A DNA stretch of 64,000 bases from Shewanella atlantica (GCF_003966265.1 NZ_RXNV01000001.1:1116001-1180000); one strand, 5' to 3'; shown: positions 18,571 to 28,289, counted from the stretch's first letter. Made by a program: numbers and translations. Notes: generated by a model from the sequence alone, not told the origin.

Positions 18571-19104
18571 ATGAAAAAATCCCTTATTTCGATCACTCTC
18601 GCCGCCCTATTAACCAGCCAACTGACAGGCTGTATGGGACAGATGGGTCTCAGCGCTATGCTTACAAAAGGAAATTTGAGCGCTGTAGATAACCGCTATG
18701 GTAGAGCCGGACTGTTCGTCTTGCTTAGCCCAGTCTATGGTTTAACCGCAACCGCAGATCTATTTATCTTCAACAGCATCGAATTTTGGACCGGCACTAA
18801 TCCCATCACCAAACGCTCTCCAGCGGTTGTTGATATGCCGGTAGAAGCGATTTTTAAGGTTAATTCACATTTAAATAAAGAACTCACGACAGCGCCACTT
18901 CCAGAGGTGAAGCTGACCAATGCCACCATGGAAGCAACCGATGAAGAGACTTTAGTAATGACTTTGACCTTCGATGATGGCAGTCAGCAACAGATGTCAG
19001 GACATAAACGAGGGGAACAGGTCGATTTCTATCTCGATAATGAATTTATCGCCAGAGTCAGTGTCGATGAGTTGGCCAGTTATTCCTGCCCGGAAAAGGC
19101 ATAG
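18571..19104 (+). CDS. DUF3332 family lipoprotein
   Basis: 177 residues. The start at 18571 has AGGA five bases upstream and opens with a lipoprotein signal (MKKSLISITL, lipobox LTGC, lipidated Cys21), so a longer reading from 18274 is rejected. The conserved block NLSAVDNRYGRAGLFVLLSP and FNSIEFWTGTNPIT is the DUF3332 signature. The C-terminal half is a short beta-rich region (MTLTFDDGSQQQMSGHK). The family occurs in Vibrionales and Alteromonadales as envelope lipoproteins without known function. The gene is followed by a strong hairpin. Confidence 0.85.
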   Translation: MKKSLISITLAALLTSQLTGCMGQMGLSAMLTKGNLSAVDNRYGRAGLFVLLSPVYGLTATADLFIFNSIEFWTGTNPITKRSPAVVDMPVEAIFKVNSHLNKELTTAPLPEVKLTNATMEATDEETLVMTLTFDDGSQQQMSGHKRGEQVDFYLDNEFIARVSVDELASYSCPEKA

Positions 19105-19111
19105 GAGTATC

Positions 19112-19143
19112 TTGATTAGGGCCACATGCGTGGCCCTAATCAA
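19112..19143 (+). terminator. Strong hairpin after the DUF3332 gene
   Basis: Perfect 14-bp stem TTGATTAGGGCCAC / GTGGCCCTAATCAA with the four-base loop ATGC. Only an AT-rich tail (ATATATT) follows instead of a clean T-run, so termination is likely but not certain. Confidence 0.65.
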
Positions 19144-19180
19144 ATATATTAATACTCTCTATGAAAAAGTGGCTTAACTG

Positions 19181-19425
19181 CTTAAGCAGACGATGGAAGA
19201 ATCCCACAGCCCCCAGATACATCTGGCATTAACAATGATCTGGCTCCGATACTCCCATAAACAGTGAGCGAAACTTACTTAAGCAGACGATGAAAGAAAC
19301 CCACAGCCCCCAGAGACATCGGCATTACCAATGATCTGGCTCCGATACTTCCATAAACAGTGAGCGAAACTTACTTAAGCAGACGATGGAAAAATGCAAC
19401 AGACTCCTGATACATCTGCATAGCA
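19181..19425. repeat. Tandem 96-97-bp repeats copied from the 3' end of the dienelactone hydrolase gene
   Basis: Copy 1 is 19181-19277 (97 bp), copy 2 is 19278-19373 (96 bp), and copy 3 (from 19374) is the real 3' end of the adjacent hydrolase gene. All begin CTTAAGCAGACGATG. On the minus strand all three encode FFHRLLK, copies 2 and 3 followed by TAA; the copies differ by synonymous changes and share the 50 bases after the stop. Confidence 0.85.
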
Positions 19426-20108
19426 AGCGCGGGGTCATAACGAGCCTCACCATCACGCATAAAGGCGTGTTGCGCGTTAACCTCGAGCCAACTGAAGTTC
19501 TTGTCTGTTTTTTCAAGGTTGGCATACACCAGCTTGCGCCCTTCGCTTGATACATGGGGATCTTGTTTCCCCCACACCATAGTCAACTCTCCCTGAATGT
19601 CTTCAGTTCGGGAAAGCGAGTCATTGCCCTCTTCACAAGGGATAGTATTAGAATGAACATCTGTAGCATAAAGACAGAAAGCCGCTGAGATATCCGGGTT
19701 AATGGCTGCACGATATGCTAAGTGGCCACCAATACAGACCCCCATACTTCCGACATAACTGGTACAAAAAGCCAGGCTTCTCGCAAAGTGAACCAATGCC
19801 TCGGTATCACTGTCATGATGCTCCAGTGGTTTGGCAAACTTATCTGCATTGCCTTTATCTTTGCCTGCATCATCGTAGGCTAAAACGGTGCCTATGGGGT
19901 TCAACTCATGAAACACTTCAGGAACAAGCACCACAAAGCCATGACCGGCCAGTATAGTGGCAGCTCTTGCGATTGGAGCTGTCTGCTGGAATATCTCAGA
20001 ATAGAAAATAATGGTGGGAAACTGCCCTTCTGCATTCGGACGATAAAGATAGGTACGCATCGTTCCGGTAGCGGTGGGAATATCGTGGAGCTCTTGACTA
20101 ACCATCAT
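19371..20108 (-). CDS. Dienelactone hydrolase family protein
   Basis: 245 residues, alpha/beta hydrolase of the DLH family. The catalytic triad is visible: Cys125 as nucleophile in GVCIGGH, Asp183 in WGKQDPH and His214 in NAQHAFMRD. DLH enzymes hydrolyse dienelactones in aromatic breakdown, but many bacterial members act on unknown esters or lactones; no aromatic-degradation genes are near, so the substrate is open. No signal peptide, so cytoplasmic. GAGGG lies upstream of the two adjacent ATG codons (20108, 20105). The 3' end is the source of the tandem repeats that follow it, evidence of local duplication and decay of paralogous copies. Confidence 0.87.
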   Translation of the reverse strand: MMVSQELHDIPTATGTMRTYLYRPNAEGQFPTIIFYSEIFQQTAPIARAATILAGHGFVVLVPEVFHELNPIGTVLAYDDAGKDKGNADKFAKPLEHHDSDTEALVHFARSLAFCTSYVGSMGVCIGGHLAYRAAINPDISAAFCLYATDVHSNTIPCEEGNDSLSRTEDIQGELTMVWGKQDPHVSSEGRKLVYANLEKTDKNFSWLEVNAQHAFMRDGEARYDPALAMQMYQESVAFFHRLLK

Positions 20109-20200
20109 AATGTTAAACCCTCGGCTGATAGATTAATCATTAATCTATCAGCCAAATATCAAGATGTCAGGTAAAACTATTCGATGAGTCAAAGCTGAAT

Positions 20201-21190
20201 TTAAAACAGCTCGTTCGGGCACGCTTCCCCTTTAACTAACTGCTCCACATTCATCAAGCTCGTATAAGCAATCGAACTTAATGCCTCGTGAGTCAGAAAG
20301 GCTTGGTGACCGGTGAAAATCACATTATGGCAAGCCGATAATCTTCTAAATACATCATCTTGAATGATCTCATTGGATTTATCTTCGAAGAAAAGTTCTT
20401 TTTCATTTTCATAAACATCTAAGCCAAGTGAACCTAACTGACCAGATTTAAGGGCTTCCATGGCATCGAATGCATTGAGTAACCCACCGCGACTGGTATT
20501 TATCACCATCACACCCGGCTTCATTTTTTCGAAACTTTCTTTGCATAAAAGATGATGATTATCCGGAGTCAGAGGGCAATGAAGGCTAATAATGTCACAA
20601 TTCGGGTATATCTCATCGAGCGACACATAATCGACACCCATATCGATCACGGCCTGATTAGGAAAAGGGTCATGAGCCAGCACTTTACAGCCGAAACCTT
20701 GTAAAACCTTGATCGTGGCTAAACCGATTTTTCCAGTGCCTATCACTCCCACCGTGCGATTATGCATATTAAAGCCGACTAAGCCTTCTAATGAGAAGTT
20801 CGCATCCCGGGTTCGTTGATATGCCTTATGAACTTTACGATTCAGAGTGAGCATAAGGGCAATCGTGTGTTCTGCCACAGACTCCGGAGAGTAAGCTGGC
20901 ACATTCACGACTCTTATCCCTAACCTTTTGGCGGCATCTAAATCGACATTGTTGAAGCCGGCACAGCGCATCGCTATTATTTTAGTGCCATTCTTGGCAA
21001 GTTCGACTAACACCTCTTCACAGAGTGAGTCGTTTACAAATGCACAAATGGCTTCGAAACCGTGTGCGAGTTTGACCGATTTCATACACAGACGATAATC
21101 GAAATACTCGATCTCAGCACCGAAAGCCTCATTGGTTCTATCGAAGTGCTCTATGTCATAGTGCTTAGCACTGAAAAATCCTATTTTCAT
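20201..21190 (-). CDS. ldhA: D-lactate dehydrogenase (fermentative, NAD-dependent)
   Basis: 329 residues of the D-isomer-specific 2-hydroxyacid dehydrogenase family, closest in pattern to LdhA. Visible are the catalytic arginine loop (MRCAGFNNVD), the NAD-binding GVIGTGKIGLA, NTSRGGLLN, GLDVYENEKELFFED and the catalytic histidine in TGHQAFLT. It reduces pyruvate to D-lactate in the cytoplasm, re-oxidising NADH when respiration is limited. The ATG at 21190 is preferred over the GTG at 21217 because GGGGGAAAAGAG sits before it and LdhA proteins begin KIGFFSAKHYD. Single gene unit. Confidence 0.92.
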   Translation of the reverse strand: MKIGFFSAKHYDIEHFDRTNEAFGAEIEYFDYRLCMKSVKLAHGFEAICAFVNDSLCEEVLVELAKNGTKIIAMRCAGFNNVDLDAAKRLGIRVVNVPAYSPESVAEHTIALMLTLNRKVHKAYQRTRDANFSLEGLVGFNMHNRTVGVIGTGKIGLATIKVLQGFGCKVLAHDPFPNQAVIDMGVDYVSLDEIYPNCDIISLHCPLTPDNHHLLCKESFEKMKPGVMVINTSRGGLLNAFDAMEALKSGQLGSLGLDVYENEKELFFEDKSNEIIQDDVFRRLSACHNVIFTGHQAFLTHEALSSIAYTSLMNVEQLVKGEACPNELF

Positions 21191-21417
21191 CTCTTTTCCC
21201 CCACCCACTAATTTCACCTAATCTGCTAGTATGTACGCTTTTTTATCCTGAGTGTGCAAGCAATATCAAATTTTAACCTTGATTCTCAACCTGTCAGTAA
21301 TTTCTTTTATTGTGAAGATTATTTTCTAAATCCGCTGAAGTTGACCTTCACAGGCGATAAATTCCTGATAAGCTTGCTCCACTTTCTTCTAAAACTTAGC
21401 ATTATCTCTCCTCTATC

Positions 21418-21828
21418 ATGAAAAAATCTAAGCTATCTGAAAAACAGTTTTGGTTTCAAAGAATTGGTAAAACCAGCCTTAGGGCATTTCATATTCTTGG
21501 GATCACAGGTGCCGGTGGTGGTATTCTTCTTGGTGTTGCTCAAACCGAGTGGATCTTTTACTGGTGTATGGCCATGACGACCGGTTCACTGCTTATGCTA
21601 TGGGAGATTGTCAGAGATTGGCGCTGGCTGATACAGCTAAAAGGGGTGCTCACACTGGTAAAACTTGGGTTACTGGCTCTTTTTATTCCCTTTTCGCATC
21701 TTAAACCGGAACTGTTAATTACAGTCCTGCTCCTCTCCGTTGTGGTATCTCACGGCCCCGCTGGTTTACGCCACTTTTCAGTTATTCATGGACGAAGAAT
21801 CGATGCAAGAAAAGAAGTTAAAGGTTGA
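21418..21828 (+). CDS. Small inner-membrane protein of unknown function
   Basis: 136 residues with about four hydrophobic segments (near 23-40, 45-62, 75-92, 97-112) and a basic C-terminus (HGRRIDARKE). I do not recognise the family. The start at 21418 has no good ribosome site. Its 3' end overlaps the start of the methyltransferase gene by 26 bases, so the two are translationally coupled and probably act in the same process. Confidence 0.65.
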   Translation: MKKSKLSEKQFWFQRIGKTSLRAFHILGITGAGGGILLGVAQTEWIFYWCMAMTTGSLLMLWEIVRDWRWLIQLKGVLTLVKLGLLALFIPFSHLKPELLITVLLLSVVVSHGPAGLRHFSVIHGRRIDARKEVKG

Positions 21829-22345
21829 GCCTGAAACGGCCGCCGAGTTAATCACCCACTTTGCACCTGTCGATCTTCCCTCCCTTTCAGGAGAGGTCTT
21901 AGACCTCGCATGTGGTAATGGGAGAAATGGCCTTTGGTTCGCTCAAAGAGAGCACAGGGTCACCTATATCGACAAGTCACTGGATGATCTTAGTTCCCGT
22001 TCATGTAAACATAGCTACCTGGAATGGGACTTAGAAGATGGCACCGCCCCCCATCTGCCCCAAGAGCAGTTTGATATCGTGCTTGTTTTTAATTATCTGC
22101 ACAGACCACTATTCTCACAAATCAGAGAAGCGGTTAAGCCTGGAGGTTTAATTTTCTATGAGACATTTACCGAGAAGCAGGCGGAGATCGGCCGCCCCAG
22201 AAACCCTGACTTTCTCTTAAAACCTCTCGAACTAAGATCAAAGTTTGATAAATGGGACTGTCTGCATTACTTTGAAGGAGAAGTAAGTACCAATAACAAG
22301 CAGAGCTTTAAAGCGCAGTTAATTGCTCGCAAGCCAATAAGCTAA
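21803..22345 (+). CDS. TehB-like class I SAM-dependent methyltransferase
   Basis: 180 residues. The SAM-binding motif LDLACGNGRNGLWFA, the acidic YIDKSLDD and the motif-IV-like DIVLVFNYLHR, then KPGGLIFYETF, mark a class I methyltransferase related to TehB. Its substrate is unknown; TehB relatives methylate tellurite/selenite, others methylate small metabolites. The start at 21803 is preceded by GGACGAAGAATCG; a start at 21788 is possible. It overlaps the membrane-protein gene upstream. Confidence 0.8.
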   Translation: MQEKKLKVEPETAAELITHFAPVDLPSLSGEVLDLACGNGRNGLWFAQREHRVTYIDKSLDDLSSRSCKHSYLEWDLEDGTAPHLPQEQFDIVLVFNYLHRPLFSQIREAVKPGGLIFYETFTEKQAEIGRPRNPDFLLKPLELRSKFDKWDCLHYFEGEVSTNNKQSFKAQLIARKPIS

Positions 22346-22426
22346 AAGCTATAACCCACTGAGAAGATATACAAAGTAAAGGGATTGCTTCTTAAGCTTA
22401 TGGCTCACAACGTCACAAGGATGAAT

Positions 22427-22717
22427 ATGTTTCCATATCCAGAACAATATAGACAAGCAGCCCCTCCCTTAATCACCGGATTTATGGTTATCTGGGCGCT
22501 CTTGAGTCGTTTAATCTTCGGTGACAGTAGCAGTATCGCCTTCTACCCCCTGTTTATCCTCTTTCCTATTATTGCGCTGCTTCACGCCCAATTAATCTGG
22601 CAAGCGAAAGGGATGGAAAGACTCGATCAAGCCGTTTACGCCTTTATTCACCTCTCACTATCATTTGTTGTCTGGACCTTCTCATTGATGCACGTTAATG
22701 GCAGCGGTTTTTCTTAA
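22427..22717 (+). CDS. Small membrane protein of unknown function
   Basis: 96 residues from the ATG at 22427, which has AAGG six bases upstream; starts at 22385 and 22421 lack this. Three hydrophobic segments (about 14-30, 38-55, 65-85) predict an inner-membrane protein. Family not recognised. It follows the methyltransferase by 81 bases and may be in the same unit. Confidence 0.6.
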   Translation: MFPYPEQYRQAAPPLITGFMVIWALLSRLIFGDSSSIAFYPLFILFPIIALLHAQLIWQAKGMERLDQAVYAFIHLSLSFVVWTFSLMHVNGSGFS

Positions 22718-22854
22718 ATCATAGCTTTATAACCATTGAGCTCTAAAACTCCCAATCAGCAACTGAAATATTTTATTATAAAAGGCCGTTTTCACTTGCT
22801 TCCCCGTCCCCCTTGCAGGTATCTTTGCCTCGCATTCATACCTAGGTCCTTTTA

Positions 22855-23532
22855 ATGTCTGACTTCGTATACTCACCACCCACTTCTCCCTGGCTAGAGG
22901 TGATCTATCAAGATAAAGATATCTTGGTTGTCAATAAACCCTCAGGCTTGTTATCCGTTCCCGGTCGTGATCCGGCTCATAGTGATAGCATCTTTACCCG
23001 GGTACTAGCCGAACACCCTAACGCACAGATAGTTCATCGATTAGATATGGCGACATCGGGTGTTATCGTTGTTGCTTTGAGAAAAAGTGCAGAGCGGGAG
23101 TTAAAACGGCAATTTCGAGATAGAGAAACGAAAAAGACTTACTATGCGCGTGTCGCCGGTCATGTGAAAGCGGATAATGGTAGCGTCGATCTCCCTCTCA
23201 TCTGTGACTGGCCTAACCGCCCAAGACAAAAAGTAGATCATGAAGTAGGTAAAGCTTCACTGACACACTTTGAAGTAATAAGCAGAGCGAAACGATCGAC
23301 ATTAGTAAAGCTGACACCTATTACGGGTCGCTCACATCAACTACGTGTGCACATGATGGCAATAGGACATCCCATACTTGGCGATAATTTCTATGCAGAT
23401 CCGTTAGCAAAACGATTAGCCACTCGACTGTTACTGCACGCCCAAGAGTTAACCATTAAACAGCCATATTCTGGTGAGGAGATGACATTTAACTGTGACA
23501 CGCCTTTCGTTAAGGCAGAATCAGAACAGTAG
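22855..23532 (+). CDS. rluA: Dual-specificity 23S rRNA/tRNA pseudouridine synthase RluA
   Basis: 225 residues, collinear with E. coli RluA over the whole length. The catalytic aspartate is Asp64 in HRLDMATSG; VNKPSGLLSVPGR, LICDWPNRPRQKV and PITGRSHQLRVHM are family-typical. RluA converts U746 of 23S rRNA and U32 of several tRNAs to pseudouridine. No S4 domain, as expected for RluA. It stands alone. Confidence 0.95.
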   Translation: MSDFVYSPPTSPWLEVIYQDKDILVVNKPSGLLSVPGRDPAHSDSIFTRVLAEHPNAQIVHRLDMATSGVIVVALRKSAERELKRQFRDRETKKTYYARVAGHVKADNGSVDLPLICDWPNRPRQKVDHEVGKASLTHFEVISRAKRSTLVKLTPITGRSHQLRVHMMAIGHPILGDNFYADPLAKRLATRLLLHAQELTIKQPYSGEEMTFNCDTPFVKAESEQ

Positions 23533-23711
23533 TTTGTCTCATTCACGTGGCCAAATCATCTAAGATTTTGGCCCTCCTTCTCTTCTCCTTCTCCCTAACT
23601 AATCCCTTCCACCGAATCAAACATCTATCATCAGATATGAACATTTAATGGAAATTCAAAACCTAAAAGCGTAAATTAACTGACAATCATTGCAAAAATA
23701 AGCATTTCACC

Positions 23712-24173
23712 ATGGAAACATCATTTCAAAGAGATAAGCTCGATAACCAGATCCTATCGGCGCTGATGCAAGAAGCCAGAACGCCATTCGCCGAGCTGGC
23801 AAAGCGATTTAATGTCAGTGCAGGTACGATCCATGTTCGTGTTGAAAAAATGAAACAGGCAGGGATCATTACCGGCGCGCAAATCACCGTTAACCCTAAA
23901 GCACTAGGCTATGATGTCTGCTGTTTTATCGGCATAAATTTAAAAAGCGCAGGCGATTACCCTGCCGCAATATCTAAACTCAATGCGCTGGAAGAGGTCG
24001 TTGAAGCTTATTACACAACCGGTAACTACAGTGTATTTGTTAAGGTTATGTGTCAATCCATCGATGGGTTACAGCATGTGTTAATCAACCGAATTCAGTC
24101 AATTGACGAAATTCAATCGACAGAAACCTTAATTAGCCTGCAAAACCCTATCATCAGGGCCGTAAAACCTTAA
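23712..24173 (+). CDS. asnC: AsnC, Lrp-family transcription regulator
   Basis: 153 residues, nearly superimposable on E. coli AsnC: helix-turn-helix in ELAKRFNVSAGTIHVRVEKM, then the RAM effector domain ending STETLISLQNPIIRAVKP. AsnC senses asparagine and controls asnA and its own gene in E. coli. The asnA gene is not adjacent here. A 13-bp hairpin terminator follows the stop codon. Confidence 0.92.
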   Translation: METSFQRDKLDNQILSALMQEARTPFAELAKRFNVSAGTIHVRVEKMKQAGIITGAQITVNPKALGYDVCCFIGINLKSAGDYPAAISKLNALEEVVEAYYTTGNYSVFVKVMCQSIDGLQHVLINRIQSIDEIQSTETLISLQNPIIRAVKP

Positions 24174-24215
24174 CAAACTTGTCATTCGCCCCACTTTCCT
24201 CCCTCAGATAGTACG

Positions 24216-24248
24216 ACCAAAAAAGTTACGTTCAATAACTTTTTTGGT
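24216..24248 (+). terminator. Intrinsic terminator after asnC
   Basis: Thirteen-base stem ACCAAAAAAGTTA / TAACTTTTTTGGT with a seven-base loop. The T-run forms part of the stem. Confidence 0.75.
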
Positions 24249-24389
24249 TGCAAAAGTTAACATTTAGATACGTTTGTGTTACAAACACTTCCTACCTCTT
24301 GAAACAGAGAGGAAACAGATAATAAGTAAACCATTACAGTTGCCTCACGGATATGTACCTAAGGCAAATTATTGACAAGGAATGAAGTT

Positions 24390-27300
24390 GTGAAAACAAA
24401 AGTATCTATAGCAGTCACCGCCGCGCTAATTTCATCGGCTACATACTCTATTGCTGCATCAGCAAGCAATACAACCATCAGTCAGCTCCCTCATGCTGTG
24501 ATGCAACAAACCAATCTAACAAGCCCTACAACTAGCGTTAGTGGCATGTATGACCAGTTCGATACAAAAACTGGTCAAGCTACTTTTCAGTGGGCAAAAA
24601 AAGGACAATTGGCTCCGGCTTTAGGTGCACTTGAGCAAAAATATAAAGTCGCCACCGCCGCTGATTATTACCTAAATAAAATTACCGGTATTTCCACTGC
24701 AAATAAAGGCTCATCTAAAGCAGTCCTTTCGAACATGCATGATAATGGTCGTGGAGCAACTGTCGCCAAATATAGCCAAGAAGTTAATGGTGTTGAAGTC
24801 TTTAATCATGAAGTAAATATCATGATGGACCGTGAGTTCAATTTAGTTGCTTCATCAGGAAAGTTCGCTAATGTTTCCAATCAAAACAGGAGCATTAGTG
24901 CAATCCAAGAAAATTTTGGTGATAGTGCCGTTGCGGTCAGTGCGGCATTTTCTGAGATGGGCGGAACTTCTGTAACGCTCACATCAAAAGAAACTAAATC
25001 AAACAAGTACCAATCATTCTTGAGCTCAAACGCTTCAGGTTCAAAGCAGATCGTAGGCGAGCCTCGAGCTAAGCAAGTTTATTTCGAAAAGAAAGGTAAG
25101 CTTGTTGCCGCACACTATGTCGAACTAGAAGTATCAAATGAAGAAAGTGTCGATTCTGAGTTTTATAGTTTCGTTATTGATGCCAACACAAGTGAAGTTC
25201 TCTTTAAACATAACCTAACCTCTGAAGACTCTGCATTTGACTATCGAGTTTATGCAGATGAAACAGGTGTGCCTTGGGATAGCCCTCATGGAAACGTAAT
25301 TCCGGCAACAAGTGCCGATCAGGTTGACTCTACTGAATACCTTGAAGCACCAATGGTAACCATGACACATGGTCCAATTAGCACTAAAGACGCTTGGCTT
25401 GCTGAAGACGCAACCATCACTTCAGGTAATAACGTTAATGCTTATGTTGATGCAATAGCTCCTGACGGATTTACTAATGGCGACTTCACCGCAGAAGTCA
25501 CTAGTGCCAATACGTTCGATTATAAGTACAGCACTTCTGAGCCTGAAAGCTCTGTCGGCAACCGCAAAGCGGCAATTGTTAACCTTTTCTATATCAATAA
25601 CTACTTGCATGATACTTTCTACGACCATGGTTTCGACGAAGCCGCTGGTAACGCACAGGCATTAAACTACGATCGTGGTGGTGTTGAAGGCGATGCACTA
25701 CGTGCAGAAGTTCAAGATAACTCAGGCTTTAACAATGCCAACATGAGCACGCCTGCTGATGGTTATTCACCACGTATGCAGATGTACCTATGGGACAGCA
25801 AAGACGCAATTGTTGGTGAGCATTTTGGTGTAACAGTTACATCAGACAATTCGGTAGGGCTACTTGAATCAACTCAACGTTCTAGCTTTGGCCAAGGCCA
25901 ATTTGAGGTTTCAGGCTCAGTAGTTCGTATTGACGATGCAACAGATCCTGTTACAGATGGTTGTGAGGCGACATCAAATGCAGCTGCAATAGCAGGTAAC
26001 ATTGCAATAATAGATCGTGGTGCTTGTGCATTCACACAAAAAGTGAAACACGCTCAAGATGCTGGCGCTATTGCTGTACTGATTGCTAATAACTCCGGTA
26101 CGACAGAGCCAGCCCCAATGGGAGGTAGTGACGATTCAGTTAAGATCCCAAGCATGGGTCTATCTCTAAATGATGGTGCTCAAATCTACGCTCTACTCGA
26201 TGCTGGTGAAGATGTATCTGTATCGATGTTCAACCAGAAGCCGTATAAAGCCAGCTCTTGGGACAATGCTATCGTTGCTCATGAGTGGGGACATTATATC
26301 TCTAATCGCCTGGTCGGTAACTCTTCAGGTTTAATCAACCAACAGGGTCGCTCTATGGGTGAAGGTTGGGGTGACTTCCACGCATTACTATTAGTTTCTG
26401 AAGCTGATGATGCCAAGCTTGAAGGTAACGAACTGTTCCAGAAAGCCTATGCAGCAGTATCTTACGTTGGCTCTTTCTATACAGGTATTCGTAATTACCC
26501 CTACAGTACCGATATGACTGTCAACCCACTGACATTTGCAAACGTTGAACTAGGAAATGGTACAGGCGCTGACCGTTATGGTAATGCTGAAGTACATGAT
26601 GCTGGTGAGCCATGGGCAGCAATGCTATGGGATAGCTACGCAGCATTGATTAACGATGAGCGTCATTCATTTGAAGAAGCCCGCAGCTTAATGATGGATT
26701 ACCTTGTTGCTGGATATAAAATGACGCCTATAGCGCCAACTTATACAGAGGCTCGTGACGCAATTCTTGCTGCAGCTTACGCAAATGACATTAAAGATTA
26801 CGATCTCATGCTGGCTGCTTTTGCTCGCCGAGGTATGGGACTTGGCGCTGTGTCTCCTGAGCGTTTCGATACCAAGCATGCTGGTGTTGTTGAGTCTTAT
26901 GAAACCAAACTAGCGACATTCACTGTATCGGATCATTCTATTGATACTGATTACGAAGGGATGACGGTTGGTTATTGCTCGAAAGATGGCATCTTGGATA
27001 AAGGCGAAACAGGTACAGTATCTTTTACCGTAGCTAATAAAGGAAGCGAAGCCTTCGAAAGTATTGAGGCAGAGATAAAAGTCACGAGTGGCCACGATGT
27101 GACATTTGCTAACGAAGGTAAAATATCCTTCTCAGCTGTACCACTATTTGGCGAAGCAACAAGCTCTCCAATTGAGTTTACGCTTAACGAAGCAGGTATC
27201 GCTGATGAAGTCACTTTCGAGCTTTCATTTCCTGAGTTAGATGAAGAAGTGAAAGCAAGTGATTACACTCTTTCAACAGTTGTTAATATGGACTTCGCTA

Positions 27301-28289
27301 GCAAAGATATTGACGCGAACATGTCAACAAGTGATATGGAAGATTACTCTGGTTTAGTGGACTTCCAAGAAGTTGTTTTAAGTGGCGGTGAACTAGCTAA
27401 TAACACGGCTTCACTAGATGGTCGTTATGCTGATTACTTCCCAGTGGATACTCAATATCTATATATTGCTAACAATGGCTTTGCATCAGATGTTGCATAT
27501 GAAACCAAGCCTTTCACCGTTGGCTATGGTGGCGATTTCAGTGTTAGTTGGTTCCAGTACTATGAAATCGAAGAAGCCTATGATGGTGGTGTCGTTGAGA
27601 TCCGCGTCAACGGTGGAGACTGGGTTGACGTCACAGAAATGGGTGGATACTTTAGTGGTGCAGGTTATGCTGGTGAACTCGCAAATCTCCTTCCTGGAAG
27701 AGAAGCATTTACCGGTGACATTGCGTGGCCAGGTGAAACTGAATCAGTTAACTTTGGCACTTCGTTAAATGGTAACCAAGTACAATTCCGCTTCCGTATC
27801 GTAACTGATACCAATACGAATTCGTTCGGTTGGATTGTTGATAATGTAACCTTCAGCAATATAACGTCAAATGTCTTCAATGAGCAAATTGCCGGCGATG
27901 TGAATGCTTGTGAAAACCGTCTTCCAACAGTCAAAGCTAAAGCAAGTGCAACACTTGTTAAAGAAGGAGATGTGGTTACATTATCAGCTACAGCGATTGA
28001 TCCAAACGCGGATGATACTTTAACTTACTCATGGGTGCAGGACTCGGGTCCAGCCGTAACAATTACTGGGGCCAATACAAAAGAAGCCAACTTCGTTACT
28101 CCTAAGCTCGATCCTAAGCAGGCGATGAACTTTACCGTAACGGTAAATGATGGTACTTCTAATGTGACTAGCTCTGTTAAAGTAAGTTTTGCAGCAGTGC
28201 CTAAGGTCGAGACAAGTAGCAGTGGGGGTTCTTTAGGTTGGTTATCTCTATTACTTGTGCCATTTGCAGCTTTCCGTCGCCGTAAGTAG
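24390..28289 (+). CDS. Large secreted M36 (fungalysin-type) metalloprotease with PA domain and GlyGly-CTERM tail
   Basis: 1299 residues from a GTG start at 24390 (AAGGA nine bases upstream); the TTG at 24372 lacks a site. Order: signal peptide (to about 28), FTP-type propeptide (about 45-190), catalytic domain with zinc motif HEWGH (631-635) and third ligand Glu658 in GEGWGDF, the M36 arrangement, a PA domain (about 520-612) inserted just before the active site, a beta-rich region, a jelly-roll-like domain, a PKD-like domain (about 1180-1270), and a C-terminal GlyGly-CTERM signal (GGSLGWLSLL followed by a hydrophobic stretch and RRRK). That tail is normally cut by a rhombosortase after type II secretion. 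It should degrade extracellular protein. Codon use is relatively AT-rich and typical of a highly expressed secreted enzyme. Ends in a terminator. Confidence 0.9.
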   Translation: MKTKVSIAVTAALISSATYSIAASASNTTISQLPHAVMQQTNLTSPTTSVSGMYDQFDTKTGQATFQWAKKGQLAPALGALEQKYKVATAADYYLNKITGISTANKGSSKAVLSNMHDNGRGATVAKYSQEVNGVEVFNHEVNIMMDREFNLVASSGKFANVSNQNRSISAIQENFGDSAVAVSAAFSEMGGTSVTLTSKETKSNKYQSFLSSNASGSKQIVGEPRAKQVYFEKKGKLVAAHYVELEVSNEESVDSEFYSFVIDANTSEVLFKHNLTSEDSAFDYRVYADETGVPWDSPHGNVIPATSADQVDSTEYLEAPMVTMTHGPISTKDAWLAEDATITSGNNVNAYVDAIAPDGFTNGDFTAEVTSANTFDYKYSTSEPESSVGNRKAAIVNLFYINNYLHDTFYDHGFDEAAGNAQALNYDRGGVEGDALRAEVQDNSGFNNANMSTPADGYSPRMQMYLWDSKDAIVGEHFGVTVTSDNSVGLLESTQRSSFGQGQFEVSGSVVRIDDATDPVTDGCEATSNAAAIAGNIAIIDRGACAFTQKVKHAQDAGAIAVLIANNSGTTEPAPMGGSDDSVKIPSMGLSLNDGAQIYALLDAGEDVSVSMFNQKPYKASSWDNAIVAHEWGHYISNRLVGNSSGLINQQGRSMGEGWGDFHALLLVSEADDAKLEGNELFQKAYAAVSYVGSFYTGIRNYPYSTDMTVNPLTFANVELGNGTGADRYGNAEVHDAGEPWAAMLWDSYAALINDERHSFEEARSLMMDYLVAGYKMTPIAPTYTEARDAILAAAYANDIKDYDLMLAAFARRGMGLGAVSPERFDTKHAGVVESYETKLATFTVSDHSIDTDYEGMTVGYCSKDGILDKGETGTVSFTVANKGSEAFESIEAEIKVTSGHDVTFANEGKISFSAVPLFGEATSSPIEFTLNEAGIADEVTFELSFPELDEEVKASDYTLSTVVNMDFASKDIDANMSTSDMEDYSGLVDFQEVVLSGGELANNTASLDGRYADYFPVDTQYLYIANNGFASDVAYETKPFTVGYGGDFSVSWFQYYEIEEAYDGGVVEIRVNGGDWVDVTEMGGYFSGAGYAGELANLLPGREAFTGDIAWPGETESVNFGTSLNGNQVQFRFRIVTDTNTNSFGWIVDNVTFSNITSNVFNEQIAGDVNACENRLPTVKAKASATLVKEGDVVTLSATAIDPNADDTLTYSWVQDSGPAVTITGANTKEANFVTPKLDPKQAMNFTVTVNDGTSNVTSSVKVSFAAVPKVETSSSGGSLGWLSLLLVPFAAFRRRK

